From Bdellovibrionales bacterium (GTDB lineage: Bacteria > Bdellovibrionota > Bdellovibrionia > Bdellovibrionales > UBA1609), in NCBI GenBank assembly GCA_020628165.1, contig JAHDFM010000001.1, forward strand, positions 155,163 through 219,162: DNA of 64,000 nt, written 5' to 3'. Position numbers and translations under genes: made by a program. Each line of letters starts with the position of its first letter. The stretch's first letter is position 1. Below are positions 8,176-17,840 of this stretch, in pieces. The notes under the pieces are model-generated. The model worked only from the letters and a program-made list of their open reading frames with translations. It had not been told where the DNA came from and made no database searches.

Positions 8176-11100
8176 ATGACGATCCTGTTTAAGTGCATAA
8201 CTATTTATTTATTGCTAAGCTTTCTATCAGTAGCATTTGCGACCAATGGTATTGATGATTCAGAAAGTTCAGTATTAATAAGCACTTATGATGAAAAGGA
8301 TAAAGAGTCTAGGCTGTCAGAAGCACCAACCCTTTATGAGGAGCTTAACTCTGAAGATGTACCAGAGGAACTTCAATTATTACATGAACATGCAATAGAA
8401 ATGGGCGAAATCACACCTGAAAGTACGCAAGAAGCTCTCGGGCAGTTAAAGCCTTTTTTATTTGATGGGATGTTTTTTGATTTAGATCATACAAGATTTG
8501 TTAATCTTAGAAAGCTGGTACTTAAAACTATGTTTGTAGGACACTCAAAAGCTTTTAATAAAACTATTAATGAGATTTTGGCTAAATTGAAACTTCCAAA
8601 TGATTTAGATTTGATTGTAAAAGTTAGTCCAGATGCAGCTCCAAAAATTAGAATTTTTTGGAAAGAAAAAACATTAGTTATGTCTTATGGAGTGATTGGG
8701 TTTGCTAGGAATAAAGATGAATTAGCTGCGATGTTAGCTATTCAGATTGAGCGAACTCATTTGAGGTTAAATAGCCAAGATCATTTAGGCAAAGGAACTA
8801 AGCTAGATATTGATAAGTTGGTTAGTGTTAGAGATGTTGAGCCGACACAACAAGAGTACATGAGAGCTGATTTGAGAGCCGTCGATCGCTTGATAAAAGC
8901 AGGCTATAATCCTCGGGCAATTTATGATTTACACCGCAGATCATCAAAACTCTTTACTGCTCCGATAGAGCAAAGATTTTTTAGATGGTTTTATTATGGT
9001 TGGGAGAGAGCTTCTCAAGCTTTTATAGGTTCAGCTCCACCTTTTGAAATTAGAATGTCAGCAGCAAAAGCCTATGTTGCTTTTAGAGAAGCTCAGGAGG
9101 ATTTGTTTGACCAACTTACAACTAGAAATAAATACAGCCTATCAATGAAGTGGTTACACTACAGAGCTTTCTTATATCAATTTCGTTCAACCTCACTTGC
9201 TTACAAAAGGCTAAGTAATATAGGTCATACAGCATTTGGGTTGTTTTCTGTTTATGTTTCGTGGAAGGCTTTTATTATTATGTTAGAAAAAATGACTGAA
9301 AATAACCTGAAAGAAGCAGAAGTAAACTCTAATGAAGAATATAAAGAAATAAGAAATAATGTCATAAAAGAAACATTGCAACCTGTCACTGATAAAATTA
9401 AAGAGGTAACTCCTGGTATGTATGACACTGCTGAGAGCGTTTATTCAGAACTTTCAAACATACTTGGTTCATCAAAAGAATTTATTTTTGAACATAGTGG
9501 AAACCCTCTTTACTGGGTCGCTGGAGGAGCTGTCTTTCTAATATATCTCGCTACAAAGTCTTATATATTAAATGTTAAAAATAATTTGGCAGCGAGCCCT
9601 CATAAAAACTCAGGACTTAATTTATTAAAGTTAGGAGTAAAAAAATCAGTAGAATTATTAAAATGGATTCAAACGACAGATGGTGAACTCAAAGATGATT
9701 ACTTATTGAGACTATTAAAGTTAAATTTAAAATATTTATCAAGAATAGAAGATTTTTATTTAAGGTGGTCAGCAGCGAATACTCACACAGTCATAAGTGG
9801 TTTGTTGGTTTCTCGATTAAAAGCTCAGTATCAAATAAATAAACTTTTAAAAATGATCATTAGTTATTCAAAGGAACTGTCTGGAGTACCAAAGCAAGAA
9901 TTTTATGAAAAAATTAAAGCTGAGTTAAATAACCTGCCTTCATTTGTTTATGAAAGACGTTCAACAAGAAAATTATTATTAAAATTTTTAAATATTGATG
10001 AGAGCAATCACTCTATTGATTTCTTTAGTTTAGAAAATAATGAAGAGGATAAGTTTGAGTATAAATTAAAAATAACATTTTTAGCTAGAGACAAGTATAA
10101 AGAACTAGATGCTAGTGCACAAGCTCACTTAATAAACGAGCTACGTAAAGAAGGTATGGTTGACTCTTCAAGAATTCTTTTTGCAAGAACCTATAAAACT
10201 GTCCTTCCATTTGTGTTTTCTGAAGAAAACACCTCTGATGAGCTAGCAACAGAGTTATCGTACACTCTTGATTTTCTTAAGTTAACTAGAACATATAAAG
10301 ATATTGGGTTTTGGCGTAGAAGAAGAGTTGAACGCCGTATAAGAAATCAAGAATCATTAAACCCAGTAGGTAGAAATTATCGTCTAGGGATAACGTCATT
10401 AAGTGATAATGTGGCAACAGCAAGGCCTCATTGGGTTTCATTTCGATATTGGAAGAATAGAAGTGCACACAGTAGTTTTACTAAATATATTGCTGCAGAG
10501 TTCACAACTGTGCGCGAACTTTCCGCTTATGTGAATGAAAATTTAATATCTCACAATGTTATCATGGAAGGCTTTTCTGCAGATTTTAAAAATGCTTTAA
10601 TAAAAAATAATGATTTAGTACAAGATATTGAAGATATTGAAAGCCTTATTGAAAATGATTTTTATTGGTCAAAGGCTGGAGCCTTACAACAAGCTACACC
10701 ACTAGAAGAAACATTACTTCCATTACTTGAAGACATGAAAAGTAAATATCCTAATACATGGAGCTATGAACCGTCTCATTCAGAAAAAATACATACAATC
10801 ATAATAAATAAGTATCATGATCTTGGTCTGTGGCAAGACAGCTGGGATTGGCAGTATGAATTATGGAGAACTTTAATTACGAGGGGGGTAACTTCAGTCA
10901 CTGACGCAATTTTTTCTGATCTTTATAAAAAATCAAGTGAAACTCAAAGAGTCGATCTTGAAGAGTTTACACTGAAGTATGGAGCCGTTTGGGAGCCACA
11001 AATAAAAGGAATGATTGCTAGAAATCAATTGGCTCGATTAAATTCATTTAAAAATCTACTGAGTGCTTCAATTAATGATGATAGAACTAACCTTATTAAA

Positions 11101-13155
11101 CTTGTTATTAATGATTTGAAAGAGTTGTTACCAGAAAGAGGGTACTATTATTCACAAATTCTAGAAGAAATATCCATTAAGATTAATACAAGTGAATCAG
11201 AAAGTAAAACCATCGAGTCTGCAAAGTCTATTGATGATCAAACAGATAAAGACAAAGACATCTCTATGCGAGTTTTATCTGATATTGTGCAAAATGTTTT
11301 GGATTGGCGGAAAAAAAATCAGTATCACTTTTTACAATTTTTAAGAGGTCATCAGGCTGCAAATAAAAAAATAGATAATGCTTTTCCAACAATTGGAGCT
11401 GAACGCATTCGTCGTATTTTTACAGTTTTACCTGTTTATCAAAAAACAGCTATCATGGATATGCTAATTGATTCACCTTCAGGCTTGATGCCAAAAGGCA
11501 AGGTTACAAAAGGGTATGGCAAAAAAATAATTGAAGACCTGTTAAAAGGAAAAGATGAGGGAATGCAGAATGTTTCCAGGGATATATTACACTCATTTTT
11601 TGCGGCCACTGAAAAGCTTGGTTACAAAGAGATGGGTACGTATATTTTGTCATACATACTAAGTTTACCATCAGAGCAAAACAAATCTGCAGGACATGTT
11701 CTTAAAAATGTTCTTGAGGTTATGGGTTTGACTGGAGTTAAATTAGCTCAATTTTTGGCTGCCTCAGAATTATTGAGCCCAGAAGATACTGTGATTTTAA
11801 GAGGATCACAAGAAAAAGCTAAAGAGCCAACTAGAGACGAAATGTATGAAGATATTGAAGAAATTTTTTCAGGTAATAAAAGACCTTTTCGAATATTAGG
11901 TTCAAAGGGGTCGGCTTCAATTAAGTATACCATGGAAGCTATAGACGAACAGACAGGAAAATCTGTTATACTTAAGATTTTTAAAAAGGGTGCGTTCACA
12001 ATGGCGAGGCAGCAGTTTAAACTGTTAACGCTAATGGCAGAATATTTAGTAAAGAAAAAAGGGCCAGAGTACGCAGTGGCTCTAAGTATAGTCAAAGCAT
12101 CAATTGAAGCGGTTAAAAAAGAGTTGTCATCGAAAGATGAGGTTGAGAAGTCTAATATAGCAAGGTTGAAAGTCTATAAAGGTCTAAGCACTGAAGATGT
12201 AGAGGTTTCAGTTCCAACTGATATTTATGTAGATAAAAGACTTATTGCAGCTGAGTATGCAGTAGGGACATCAATTTATAGTGAAGAGGTGCCTGTTGAG
12301 GTGAGAGCCATGGTTGCGCAGAGGATTCTTGAAATTGAAAGTAAAATATTGTTTGGAGGTGGTGAGGTCGTTGATTTTATAAATGGTGACACTTCTCCTG
12401 AAAAAAGAATAATTTTTGAGCCGGATCGACATGCTGGAAACTATAGAATTTCTTTCAAAGAGATCAATGGGCGATATGTTGCAAGAATTAATATTATAGA
12501 CTTTGGGCAGTTGGATACAATTACTGTTGCAGATCGTGATTTCATATGCGAATTATTTGCACAGGCTGAAATTTTAAAAGTGATCGGAGTCAATAACTAT
12601 ATAGTCAATCGAATATCAGATTATTTTAAAATGTCAGAAGAACAAAAAACTAAGTTTCAAAAGTCCTTAAATGTTTATTTCCCAAACGAAGATTTTTCTC
12701 CAACAAGAGCTTATTTTTCATTGCTTTCTGCAATTGATCGATCAGGTGTTGAGCTCAAGAATTCATTTTACGACTTCATAAGAGCCATTCTTCAACTTAA
12801 GCCCTATGAAGCACTAGTCAATGATGGGTTTGATTCAAAAGTGAGTGAAATATTTAAAAATAAAATTGAAGAAGTTGGATTAGAAGTGCAGAAAAAGATG
12901 AAAACTGGCATGACTCGTCAAGAGAAGTTAGTTGCTGGATGGAAATTAATGAGATCTGGCCATTTAACATTTTTTGATTTTATAAAACAATTATATTCAG
13001 AGTTGAAAGGAGATGACGTAGGTTCTAGTAATTTATCTATAACTGAAGAAGAGCCTGTAGATAAAACTGAAGGTGACGTTGTCGAGAACAGTGAAGTTGA
13101 TGATCTTGAGTCTGTCGAGCCTGAAAAAGATGTAGCTTGCCGTAAGGTGATTTAG
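8176..13155 (+). CDS. Giant membrane protein: dead M48-peptidase-like region plus ABC1/UbiB-like kinase domain
   Basis: The 1659-residue product begins with a signal sequence (about residues 1-22). Residues about 85-330 resemble an M48 metallopeptidase: ELAAMLA is followed by IQIER where HExxH is expected (residues 189-193), and RADLRAVDRLIKAGYNP resembles the family's ADrlGl-laraGYdp. The zinc ligands are therefore lost. Two hydrophobic segments follow (about 353-370 and 446-464), then some 700 residues of charged helical sequence without a recognised domain. Residues about 1180-1560 look like the ABC1/ADCK/UbiB atypical kinase family. A KLAQ motif (1189-1192) stands for KxGQ. SASI (1246-1249) stands for the Ala-rich loop. 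Lys1267 is in VILKIF, a DxHxGN catalytic loop is at 1417-1422, and DFG is at 1442-1444. A Glu/Asp-rich tail ends the protein. Function is unknown. It is very AT-rich and stands alone. Confidence 0.75.
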   Translation: MTILFKCITIYLLLSFLSVAFATNGIDDSESSVLISTYDEKDKESRLSEAPTLYEELNSEDVPEELQLLHEHAIEMGEITPESTQEALGQLKPFLFDGMFFDLDHTRFVNLRKLVLKTMFVGHSKAFNKTINEILAKLKLPNDLDLIVKVSPDAAPKIRIFWKEKTLVMSYGVIGFARNKDELAAMLAIQIERTHLRLNSQDHLGKGTKLDIDKLVSVRDVEPTQQEYMRADLRAVDRLIKAGYNPRAIYDLHRRSSKLFTAPIEQRFFRWFYYGWERASQAFIGSAPPFEIRMSAAKAYVAFREAQEDLFDQLTTRNKYSLSMKWLHYRAFLYQFRSTSLAYKRLSNIGHTAFGLFSVYVSWKAFIIMLEKMTENNLKEAEVNSNEEYKEIRNNVIKETLQPVTDKIKEVTPGMYDTAESVYSELSNILGSSKEFIFEHSGNPLYWVAGGAVFLIYLATKSYILNVKNNLAASPHKNSGLNLLKLGVKKSVELLKWIQTTDGELKDDYLLRLLKLNLKYLSRIEDFYLRWSAANTHTVISGLLVSRLKAQYQINKLLKMIISYSKELSGVPKQEFYEKIKAELNNLPSFVYERRSTRKLLLKFLNIDESNHSIDFFSLENNEEDKFEYKLKITFLARDKYKELDASAQAHLINELRKEGMVDSSRILFARTYKTVLPFVFSEENTSDELATELSYTLDFLKLTRTYKDIGFWRRRRVERRIRNQESLNPVGRNYRLGITSLSDNVATARPHWVSFRYWKNRSAHSSFTKYIAAEFTTVRELSAYVNENLISHNVIMEGFSADFKNALIKNNDLVQDIEDIESLIENDFYWSKAGALQQATPLEETLLPLLEDMKSKYPNTWSYEPSHSEKIHTIIINKYHDLGLWQDSWDWQYELWRTLITRGVTSVTDAIFSDLYKKSSETQRVDLEEFTLKYGAVWEPQIKGMIARNQLARLNSFKNLLSASINDDRTNLIKLVINDLKELLPERGYYYSQILEEISIKINTSESESKTIESAKSIDDQTDKDKDISMRVLSDIVQNVLDWRKKNQYHFLQFLRGHQAANKKIDNAFPTIGAERIRRIFTVLPVYQKTAIMDMLIDSPSGLMPKGKVTKGYGKKIIEDLLKGKDEGMQNVSRDILHSFFAATEKLGYKEMGTYILSYILSLPSEQNKSAGHVLKNVLEVMGLTGVKLAQFLAASELLSPEDTVILRGSQEKAKEPTRDEMYEDIEEIFSGNKRPFRILGSKGSASIKYTMEAIDEQTGKSVILKIFKKGAFTMARQQFKLLTLMAEYLVKKKGPEYAVALSIVKASIEAVKKELSSKDEVEKSNIARLKVYKGLSTEDVEVSVPTDIYVDKRLIAAEYAVGTSIYSEEVPVEVRAMVAQRILEIESKILFGGGEVVDFINGDTSPEKRIIFEPDRHAGNYRISFKEINGRYVARINIIDFGQLDTITVADRDFICELFAQAEILKVIGVNNYIVNRISDYFKMSEEQKTKFQKSLNVYFPNEDFSPTRAYFSLLSAIDRSGVELKNSFYDFIRAILQLKPYEALVNDGFDSKVSEIFKNKIEEVGLEVQKKMKTGMTRQEKLVAGWKLMRSGHLTFFDFIKQLYSELKGDDVGSSNLSITEEEPVDKTEGDVVENSEVDDLESVEPEKDVACRKVI

Positions 13156-13289
13156 CTTTAAATTGAGGTATGATAGCTAAAAGTACTGAGTTACATGTTC
13201 TTGCTGTTAAATTGAAACTAAAGTTTATTCAAAATTGATATTTTAAATTATCACCTTTAGCAATTAATAGATAAATTCTTAATCATAAA

Positions 13290-13697
13290 CTAGTTTTTAT
13301 CAATAGTGATCGCAAACTTTTTAACTCCAGCTGATTTGATCGTATCAATCACTGTTACAACATCACCGTGTGAGATGTCCTTGTCAGCGGCGATGATAGC
13401 TTGCACATTAGGGTTTTCAGTTAAAATATTTTTAGCATAATCTCCGAGCTCACTTGTGTTAGTGGGCTGCCCGTTGAGACGTATGGTTCCATCTTTGGAA
13501 ATAGCAATACTTAGCTTTGAAGCTTCTGTTTTGTCACCACTAGCAGACTTTGGTAAGTTCACATTAATGCTTGGTTTCATGATCAAAGGTGTTGTTACCA
13601 TGAAGATGATCAATACAACGAGAATAATATCTACAAAAGGTACAATGTTAATGCCTGATATGGGCTCATCATCATTGTGGTTGTCAAATCCCGCCAT
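13290..13697 (-). CDS. ExbD/TolR family biopolymer transport protein
   Basis: The 135-residue protein has a short cytoplasmic start, one membrane helix (about residues 19-40, INIVPFVDIILVVLIIFMV) and a periplasmic domain. The Asp in PFVD is the proton-conducting residue conserved in ExbD and TolR. The family works with ExbB/TolQ to couple the proton gradient to outer-membrane transport or envelope constriction. The gene starts immediately after the ExbB-like stop codon with no gap. No TonB/TolA, TolB or Pal gene is adjacent, so Exb versus Tol cannot be decided. Confidence 0.9.
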   Translation of the reverse strand: MAGFDNHNDDEPISGINIVPFVDIILVVLIIFMVTTPLIMKPSINVNLPKSASGDKTEASKLSIAISKDGTIRLNGQPTNTSELGDYAKNILTENPNVQAIIAADKDISHGDVVTVIDTIKSAGVKKFAITIDKN

Positions 13698-14321
13698 TTA
13701 AGCTCCAGGTTTGTTTTTAGAGTAAGCTAAACAAATGTTTCCAGCACTGCGTACACTTTGAAGTAAAGCCTTCACTTTGCGTTGAAAGTAGTTGTAAGCA
13801 ATCACAGCAGGGATGGCCACAACGAGTCCAAAAGCAGTTGCGATCAAGGCTTGAGATATACCAATCATAACAGCACTGGCGTCACCTTGACTCGTTGCCA
13901 TGGCTCTGAAGGCATCCATGATTCCAAACACAGTCCCCAATAAGCCAATGAATGGTGCGTTGGAGCCAACAGTTGCTAAAAAGTTTAAATACTTTTCGAG
14001 ATGTGGTTTTTTGTTAAGTGAGTATGTCTCAAAAATTTCTTCCAGGCCATTAGCTCCATTTTTTTCAATGTGCTTGAGGCCACATCTGATCGCCTCACCT
14101 TCGAGACTGTTGCTGTCGATGTCTTCAATGTCTTTGAGGTCACTGCTTTTTAACGTTTGTGAAATTTGACCATTGATGGATTTACTTTTTGCAGTCAGTT
14201 TGCTGAGTGTGAGCCACCTTTCAATAATGAAAGCAAGGCTGAATATACTTAAAATGATGAGGATCCAAAGAGTGATATCATGCCCCATTTGCGCTATGGT
14301 AAAAAATTTGTCTGTGATCAT
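13698..14321 (-). CDS. ExbB/TolQ/MotA-family proton channel protein
   Basis: The 207-residue product has three membrane segments (about residues 13-33, 113-137 and 147-172). The family core is visible as GLLGTVFGIMDAF and ALIATAFGLVVAIPAV. Together with the adjacent ExbD-like protein it should form an inner-membrane proton-driven motor. AGGA lies upstream of the ATG at a usable distance. It is the first gene of a two-gene operon and diverges from the sulfatase-like gene. Confidence 0.9.
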   Translation of the reverse strand: MITDKFFTIAQMGHDITLWILIILSIFSLAFIIERWLTLSKLTAKSKSINGQISQTLKSSDLKDIEDIDSNSLEGEAIRCGLKHIEKNGANGLEEIFETYSLNKKPHLEKYLNFLATVGSNAPFIGLLGTVFGIMDAFRAMATSQGDASAVMIGISQALIATAFGLVVAIPAVIAYNYFQRKVKALLQSVRSAGNICLAYSKNKPGA

Positions 14322-14357
14322 TTTCCATCCTGTTATGTTCGTAGATAAACCTGCTTA

Positions 14358-14386
14358 ATTATGGCGCTTTAACCGGTAGCAAGCAA
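14358..14386 (-). promoter_or_regulatory. Sigma70-like promoter of the exbB-exbD operon
   Basis: Read on the minus strand, TTGCTT (14386-14381) and CATAAT (14363-14358) are separated by 17 bases. Transcription would start about 30 bases before the exbB ATG. Confidence 0.5.
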
Positions 14387-14457
14387 GTTCAATATGGATA
14401 TTTTTCAGTGCAACAACGTCGTTATTGTGAGGGGTCTTAGTTGAAACGGGAGTCGCT

Positions 14458-16221
14458 TTGCGTTACGGTTATGGTGTGAGAATTCTATTTATTTTTATTA
14501 TTCTGATGGTGAGTTCCTGCAGTTTCAAGAAGCCTCTACGACAACAAACTATTTTCATTGCCATTGAAAACCTTTCGTTTAGCGAGCTATCATGCAGTGA
14601 CCTAATGGACCAAGAGTTATTAGGTTTCAAGAAATTTTGTGAAGAAGGAATCTTTTTCACCCATGCATATGCTCCCTCCAGCTTCTCACCATCGACGTTA
14701 GCTTCAGTATTTACCGGAAAATACCCTTTTAAACACTCACTGAGTGGTCCTCAAAAACACTTGAGCGAAGAGAGCCAAACTATCAATGAACGGTTGCTTG
14801 CTCGAAATATCAATACAGCTCTATTTTCTACAGGATTGCCAATAGTGTCTAAAACAGGGCTTGACCAAGGAGTGAACAAGTTTGTCACACAGACCTCATT
14901 CAATAAATCAGATGAGCCTCTATATGTCTTTGATAGATTTAAGGACTGGTACAAGGAAAATTCTAAGACTAGTTTTTTGGCGACACTTTATATCAATAAC
15001 TTTTTATATAAGTTCCCACATAAAAAACAGAGTCAAAAAAGTAAAAACCAGTATCACAGAAAGATACAGATAAAAAATGTGAGTCAAAATCTTTGGCAGC
15101 TTTATCAGCTACTGCAAAAAAATAGGATGTGGGACTCAATAAATATTATACTTGTTGGTTTAAATGGAGTGAACAACAAAGCCGATCAAGTGAAACTAAC
15201 AAATCATTTTTCCGAGAACTTAAGAGTGCCATTGCTCATAAAGCCTGTGCGTAAAAAAAGAGATCTCGCACTTAATTGGAAAGTTGATAAAAATATCAGC
15301 CTTGTTGATGTCGGACACTATTTACAAAAGATCTATTCTTTAAAAATCAAGCCATTCCCCTTGGCTCATGATCAAATTATAGATTTATCTGAAAGTGTAA
15401 ATTCACCTAAGTCCAATTGGAGTCAAAACAGATCTGTGTATACTTATTTAAATTATAAAAATAAAAACCAACAAAAAAAAGTGACAATTAGAAGCTCATA
15501 TAACTTATATGAAGTTTATAAAAATAAAATTAGTTTTTATAATTCATTGATAGATCGCTCTGAAAACGTAGCTCAAGAACTCGTTGATGGTTCACAAAAT
15601 TATCTAAAATTAGTTAAAGAATTGCGTCAATACGGAATTGACCTTTCAATCCATAAAGAAGATAGCAATAAATTTGAAGTGATTTTAACGGATTTTGTAA
15701 AAACATTTTGGTTTTTACAAGATGAAGTAGAGTTTTGGCCTTTGGAGTTTTTGTATCAACACTCCATTGAAAATAAACAGTTTAAGAGTTATTTTGAATA
15801 TTGGGCTTTGTTGAATAGAAAAATTGAAATTTTAAATCATGAAGTCTTTTCTTATGAGAGACTATTTGACCTTAATAAAGGCAAAGTTGAAATTGACTTA
15901 TTGAAAGAACCCTACAAGTGTATTTATTACTTTTTAAATGACAAAATTAACTTATTTAAAGACAAGTGTCGAGATCAAATCTCTCAATGGCTTTGGAAGT
16001 ATAAAACGGCCACAGATAAAAAAACAAAGGTCAAAATTAAAAATAAATTACTTAGGAGTGTTCGCGAGATATACAATCAAAATAAACTAAAAATTATAAA
16101 TGTTGCCAATGGCTTTACTCTTTATGGCTTTTCGCATAACTCAATTCATTTACATTGGGTTTTTATGTTGAATTATTTAGACAACAAAGACTATCAATCA
16201 CTATTTACAGATTTACAATGA
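14458..16221 (+). CDS. Sulfatase/alkaline-phosphatase-fold lipoprotein, probably not catalytic as a sulfatase
   Basis: The 587-residue product starts at a TTG preceded by GGGAG five bases upstream. It has a lipoprotein signal ending in VSSC. Residues about 30-310 follow the sulfatase superfamily pattern: IFIAIENLSFSEL, then FKKFCEEGIFFTHAYAPSS and SPSTLASVFTGKYPFKHS (compare PSRASLLTGRYP-HG), and later LRVPLLIKP. The usual SDHG metal-binding motif before that last segment is replaced by LNG (Leu235-Asn236-Gly237). No Cys is present at the formylglycine position. The remaining 280 residues are Lys/Asn-rich and unrecognised. It overlaps the convergent radical SAM gene by 17 bases. It may be a binding or pseudo-enzyme form, or use a divergent Ser/Thr nucleophile. 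Confidence 0.7.
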   Translation: MRYGYGVRILFIFIILMVSSCSFKKPLRQQTIFIAIENLSFSELSCSDLMDQELLGFKKFCEEGIFFTHAYAPSSFSPSTLASVFTGKYPFKHSLSGPQKHLSEESQTINERLLARNINTALFSTGLPIVSKTGLDQGVNKFVTQTSFNKSDEPLYVFDRFKDWYKENSKTSFLATLYINNFLYKFPHKKQSQKSKNQYHRKIQIKNVSQNLWQLYQLLQKNRMWDSINIILVGLNGVNNKADQVKLTNHFSENLRVPLLIKPVRKKRDLALNWKVDKNISLVDVGHYLQKIYSLKIKPFPLAHDQIIDLSESVNSPKSNWSQNRSVYTYLNYKNKNQQKKVTIRSSYNLYEVYKNKISFYNSLIDRSENVAQELVDGSQNYLKLVKELRQYGIDLSIHKEDSNKFEVILTDFVKTFWFLQDEVEFWPLEFLYQHSIENKQFKSYFEYWALLNRKIEILNHEVFSYERLFDLNKGKVEIDLLKEPYKCIYYFLNDKINLFKDKCRDQISQWLWKYKTATDKKTKVKIKNKLLRSVREIYNQNKLKIINVANGFTLYGFSHNSIHLHWVFMLNYLDNKDYQSLFTDLQ

Positions 16222-16987
16222 CTTCTGAATCTGTTTTTTTCTTCACCATATTTGCTAAATTGTAAAGAAAAACATCCTGGCATGCAGTGAGGCCATTAAT
16301 GTTTTGTTTCAGAGTTTCCAGCAAGATTCGTTTGGGTTTCAGCATAGCAATCACTTCTAGGTACTCGGCCACATGATCTGCTGTTGTATTATCAATAGCA
16401 CCTGTTACAAACATGGATTGAATGCATAAGTTTTCAATTCTTTGAGACATATGTAAAACCTTATCTGGATTTACTCTAACTAACGGGTTATTCATTTTTT
16501 TAAATGTCAGGTCTGATAATGTGTCTAATTTAACAAAAACTTCATCAAAGGAATCTAAGTTGGCAACAGATTTTTTAGTTTGAAAATGCGCTCCATTAGT
16601 GAGCAATGTTAATTTGCTTTGTTGGATATTATTTTTAAGCCACAACTTCAATGATTTACTGACCTCTGAAAATTGTGGGTGCAAAGTAGGCTCTCCATTT
16701 CCAGAAATTAATAAAGTGTCTAGCTGAGCATCTTTTAAAATGAGCTCGTTTTTGATTTTTTCTAACTCATTAATGATTGTAATCGGCGAGTTGTAATTAT
16801 AGTTTTTTAGACTGTTTATTTTAATGATATTTTCACCAAGTTCACAGTAGTTGCAATTAAAAGAACAAATTTTTGTGTCATTTGAAAGAATATTAACTTC
16901 AATAAACCAACCAAATACATCGTTTCGATTTAATGTAGAAACTGTGGGGAAAATAAGTTGATTCTCTTTGCGCTTTGCACTGTTCAT
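16205..16987 (-). CDS. Radical SAM domain protein
   Basis: The 260-residue product has the radical SAM cluster motif CSFNCNYC (Cys41, Cys45, Cys48) and the following GNGEPTLHP segment typical of the COG0731/activating-enzyme-like branch. Only the core barrel is present. No extra C-terminal Cys cluster or cobalamin domain is seen, so the reaction is not predictable. It is convergent with the sulfatase-like gene. The 168-bp region behind its start is shared with the end of the FHA operon. Confidence 0.85.
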   Translation of the reverse strand: MNSAKRKENQLIFPTVSTLNRNDVFGWFIEVNILSNDTKICSFNCNYCELGENIIKINSLKNYNYNSPITIINELEKIKNELILKDAQLDTLLISGNGEPTLHPQFSEVSKSLKLWLKNNIQQSKLTLLTNGAHFQTKKSVANLDSFDEVFVKLDTLSDLTFKKMNNPLVRVNPDKVLHMSQRIENLCIQSMFVTGAIDNTTADHVAEYLEVIAMLKPKRILLETLKQNINGLTACQDVFLYNLANMVKKKTDSEVIVNL

Positions 16988-17155
16988 ATTAGTACTTATC
17001 GGCGACTTTGTATTATTATTATAGGTTAATTCGTCTTAGATAGTTTCTTGTTAGTAAACTTAAGTAATAGCACTTATACAAAGCTATCATCTGTTCTTTG
17101 GTCTAGTTAATATAAAGTTCATTTTTACAGACTATGAATTTCATATATTGAATAT

Positions 17156-17836
17156 TTATCCTAAATTGAGCGTGGCAAGCCAAAAGGGCAGTTCTTTGTC
17201 ACTTTTAGTGAGTATGTTAGCGATATCACCTATATGTAATTGATCTGACTTTTTAAAAGTGATTTTTTGAACTTGAGATCGCTTTATAAAAATGAATTGA
17301 TCGTTTTTTTTACAATGAATTTTGAGTAAATTGATATCCATATCTTTGTAAGTGCCCAGCAGGCTTTTTGGCAATGGTGAAAGTTTTTTATCTTTTAATG
17401 AGAACTCTCCGGATAAGTCTTTGTTACCATAAACTAAACTCATACTTTTGTTTCTATTAAGTAAAACTGTATAAGGGCCACAAATAGCAAGATACAAAGC
17501 ATGTCCCACCTGACTACCTATTAAAATCTCAAGCCCACAACTGTAATCATTTGCATTGTGCTCTTTATAGATTTGATTATTAGTATGAATCATAGCATTA
17601 CGTAGGCTGTTTTCATTAAAATCAAGGTGCTCTTTATGTTGCAAAGGGCGTGTGCTGTCTGAGTCTTCTTTTTGTGAGAAGTATATTGAAAATACTTGAT
17701 CTATATAACTTTTAGAGTTGAAGGGTTTTCCCCAAGGTGTCGATGAGACAAACGTTTTTTTGAGTGGATCAAAGTTCACCGTTGGCTGTGGTAAAGTGTA
17801 GTGATTTGAATAGGAGCGGTGTTCAAATTTCATCAT
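17156..17836 (-). CDS. PP2C-like pseudophosphatase (last gene of FHA/Tad operon)
   Basis: The 226-residue protein is not an obvious family member, but its order of elements matches PP2C phosphatases. A strand-turn segment TPWGK (33-37) stands where DGMGG is expected. The helix SLRNAMIHTNNQIYKE (77-91) matches the 'L-ai-AN-I' helix. ALYLAICGPYTVLLNRN (113-129) matches 'a-vGDSR-YL-R', and KNDQFIFIKRS (178-187) matches 'gD-llL-SDG'. All three metal-binding acidic motifs are lost. If the assignment is right, it is a catalytically dead PP2C, perhaps a phospho-signal sensor. It lies four bases after the double-FHA gene. The homology is weak and inferred from pattern only. Confidence 0.5.
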   Translation of the reverse strand: MMKFEHRSYSNHYTLPQPTVNFDPLKKTFVSSTPWGKPFNSKSYIDQVFSIYFSQKEDSDSTRPLQHKEHLDFNENSLRNAMIHTNNQIYKEHNANDYSCGLEILIGSQVGHALYLAICGPYTVLLNRNKSMSLVYGNKDLSGEFSLKDKKLSPLPKSLLGTYKDMDINLLKIHCKKNDQFIFIKRSQVQKITFKKSDQLHIGDIANILTKSDKELPFWLATLNLG

Positions 17837-17840
17837 GATT

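Noticed and set aside
17132..17144. Short palindrome TATGAA/TTCATA after the last FHA-operon gene as a terminator
   Set aside because: The stem is six bases, AT-only, and no T-run follows on the minus strand. Too weak to call.
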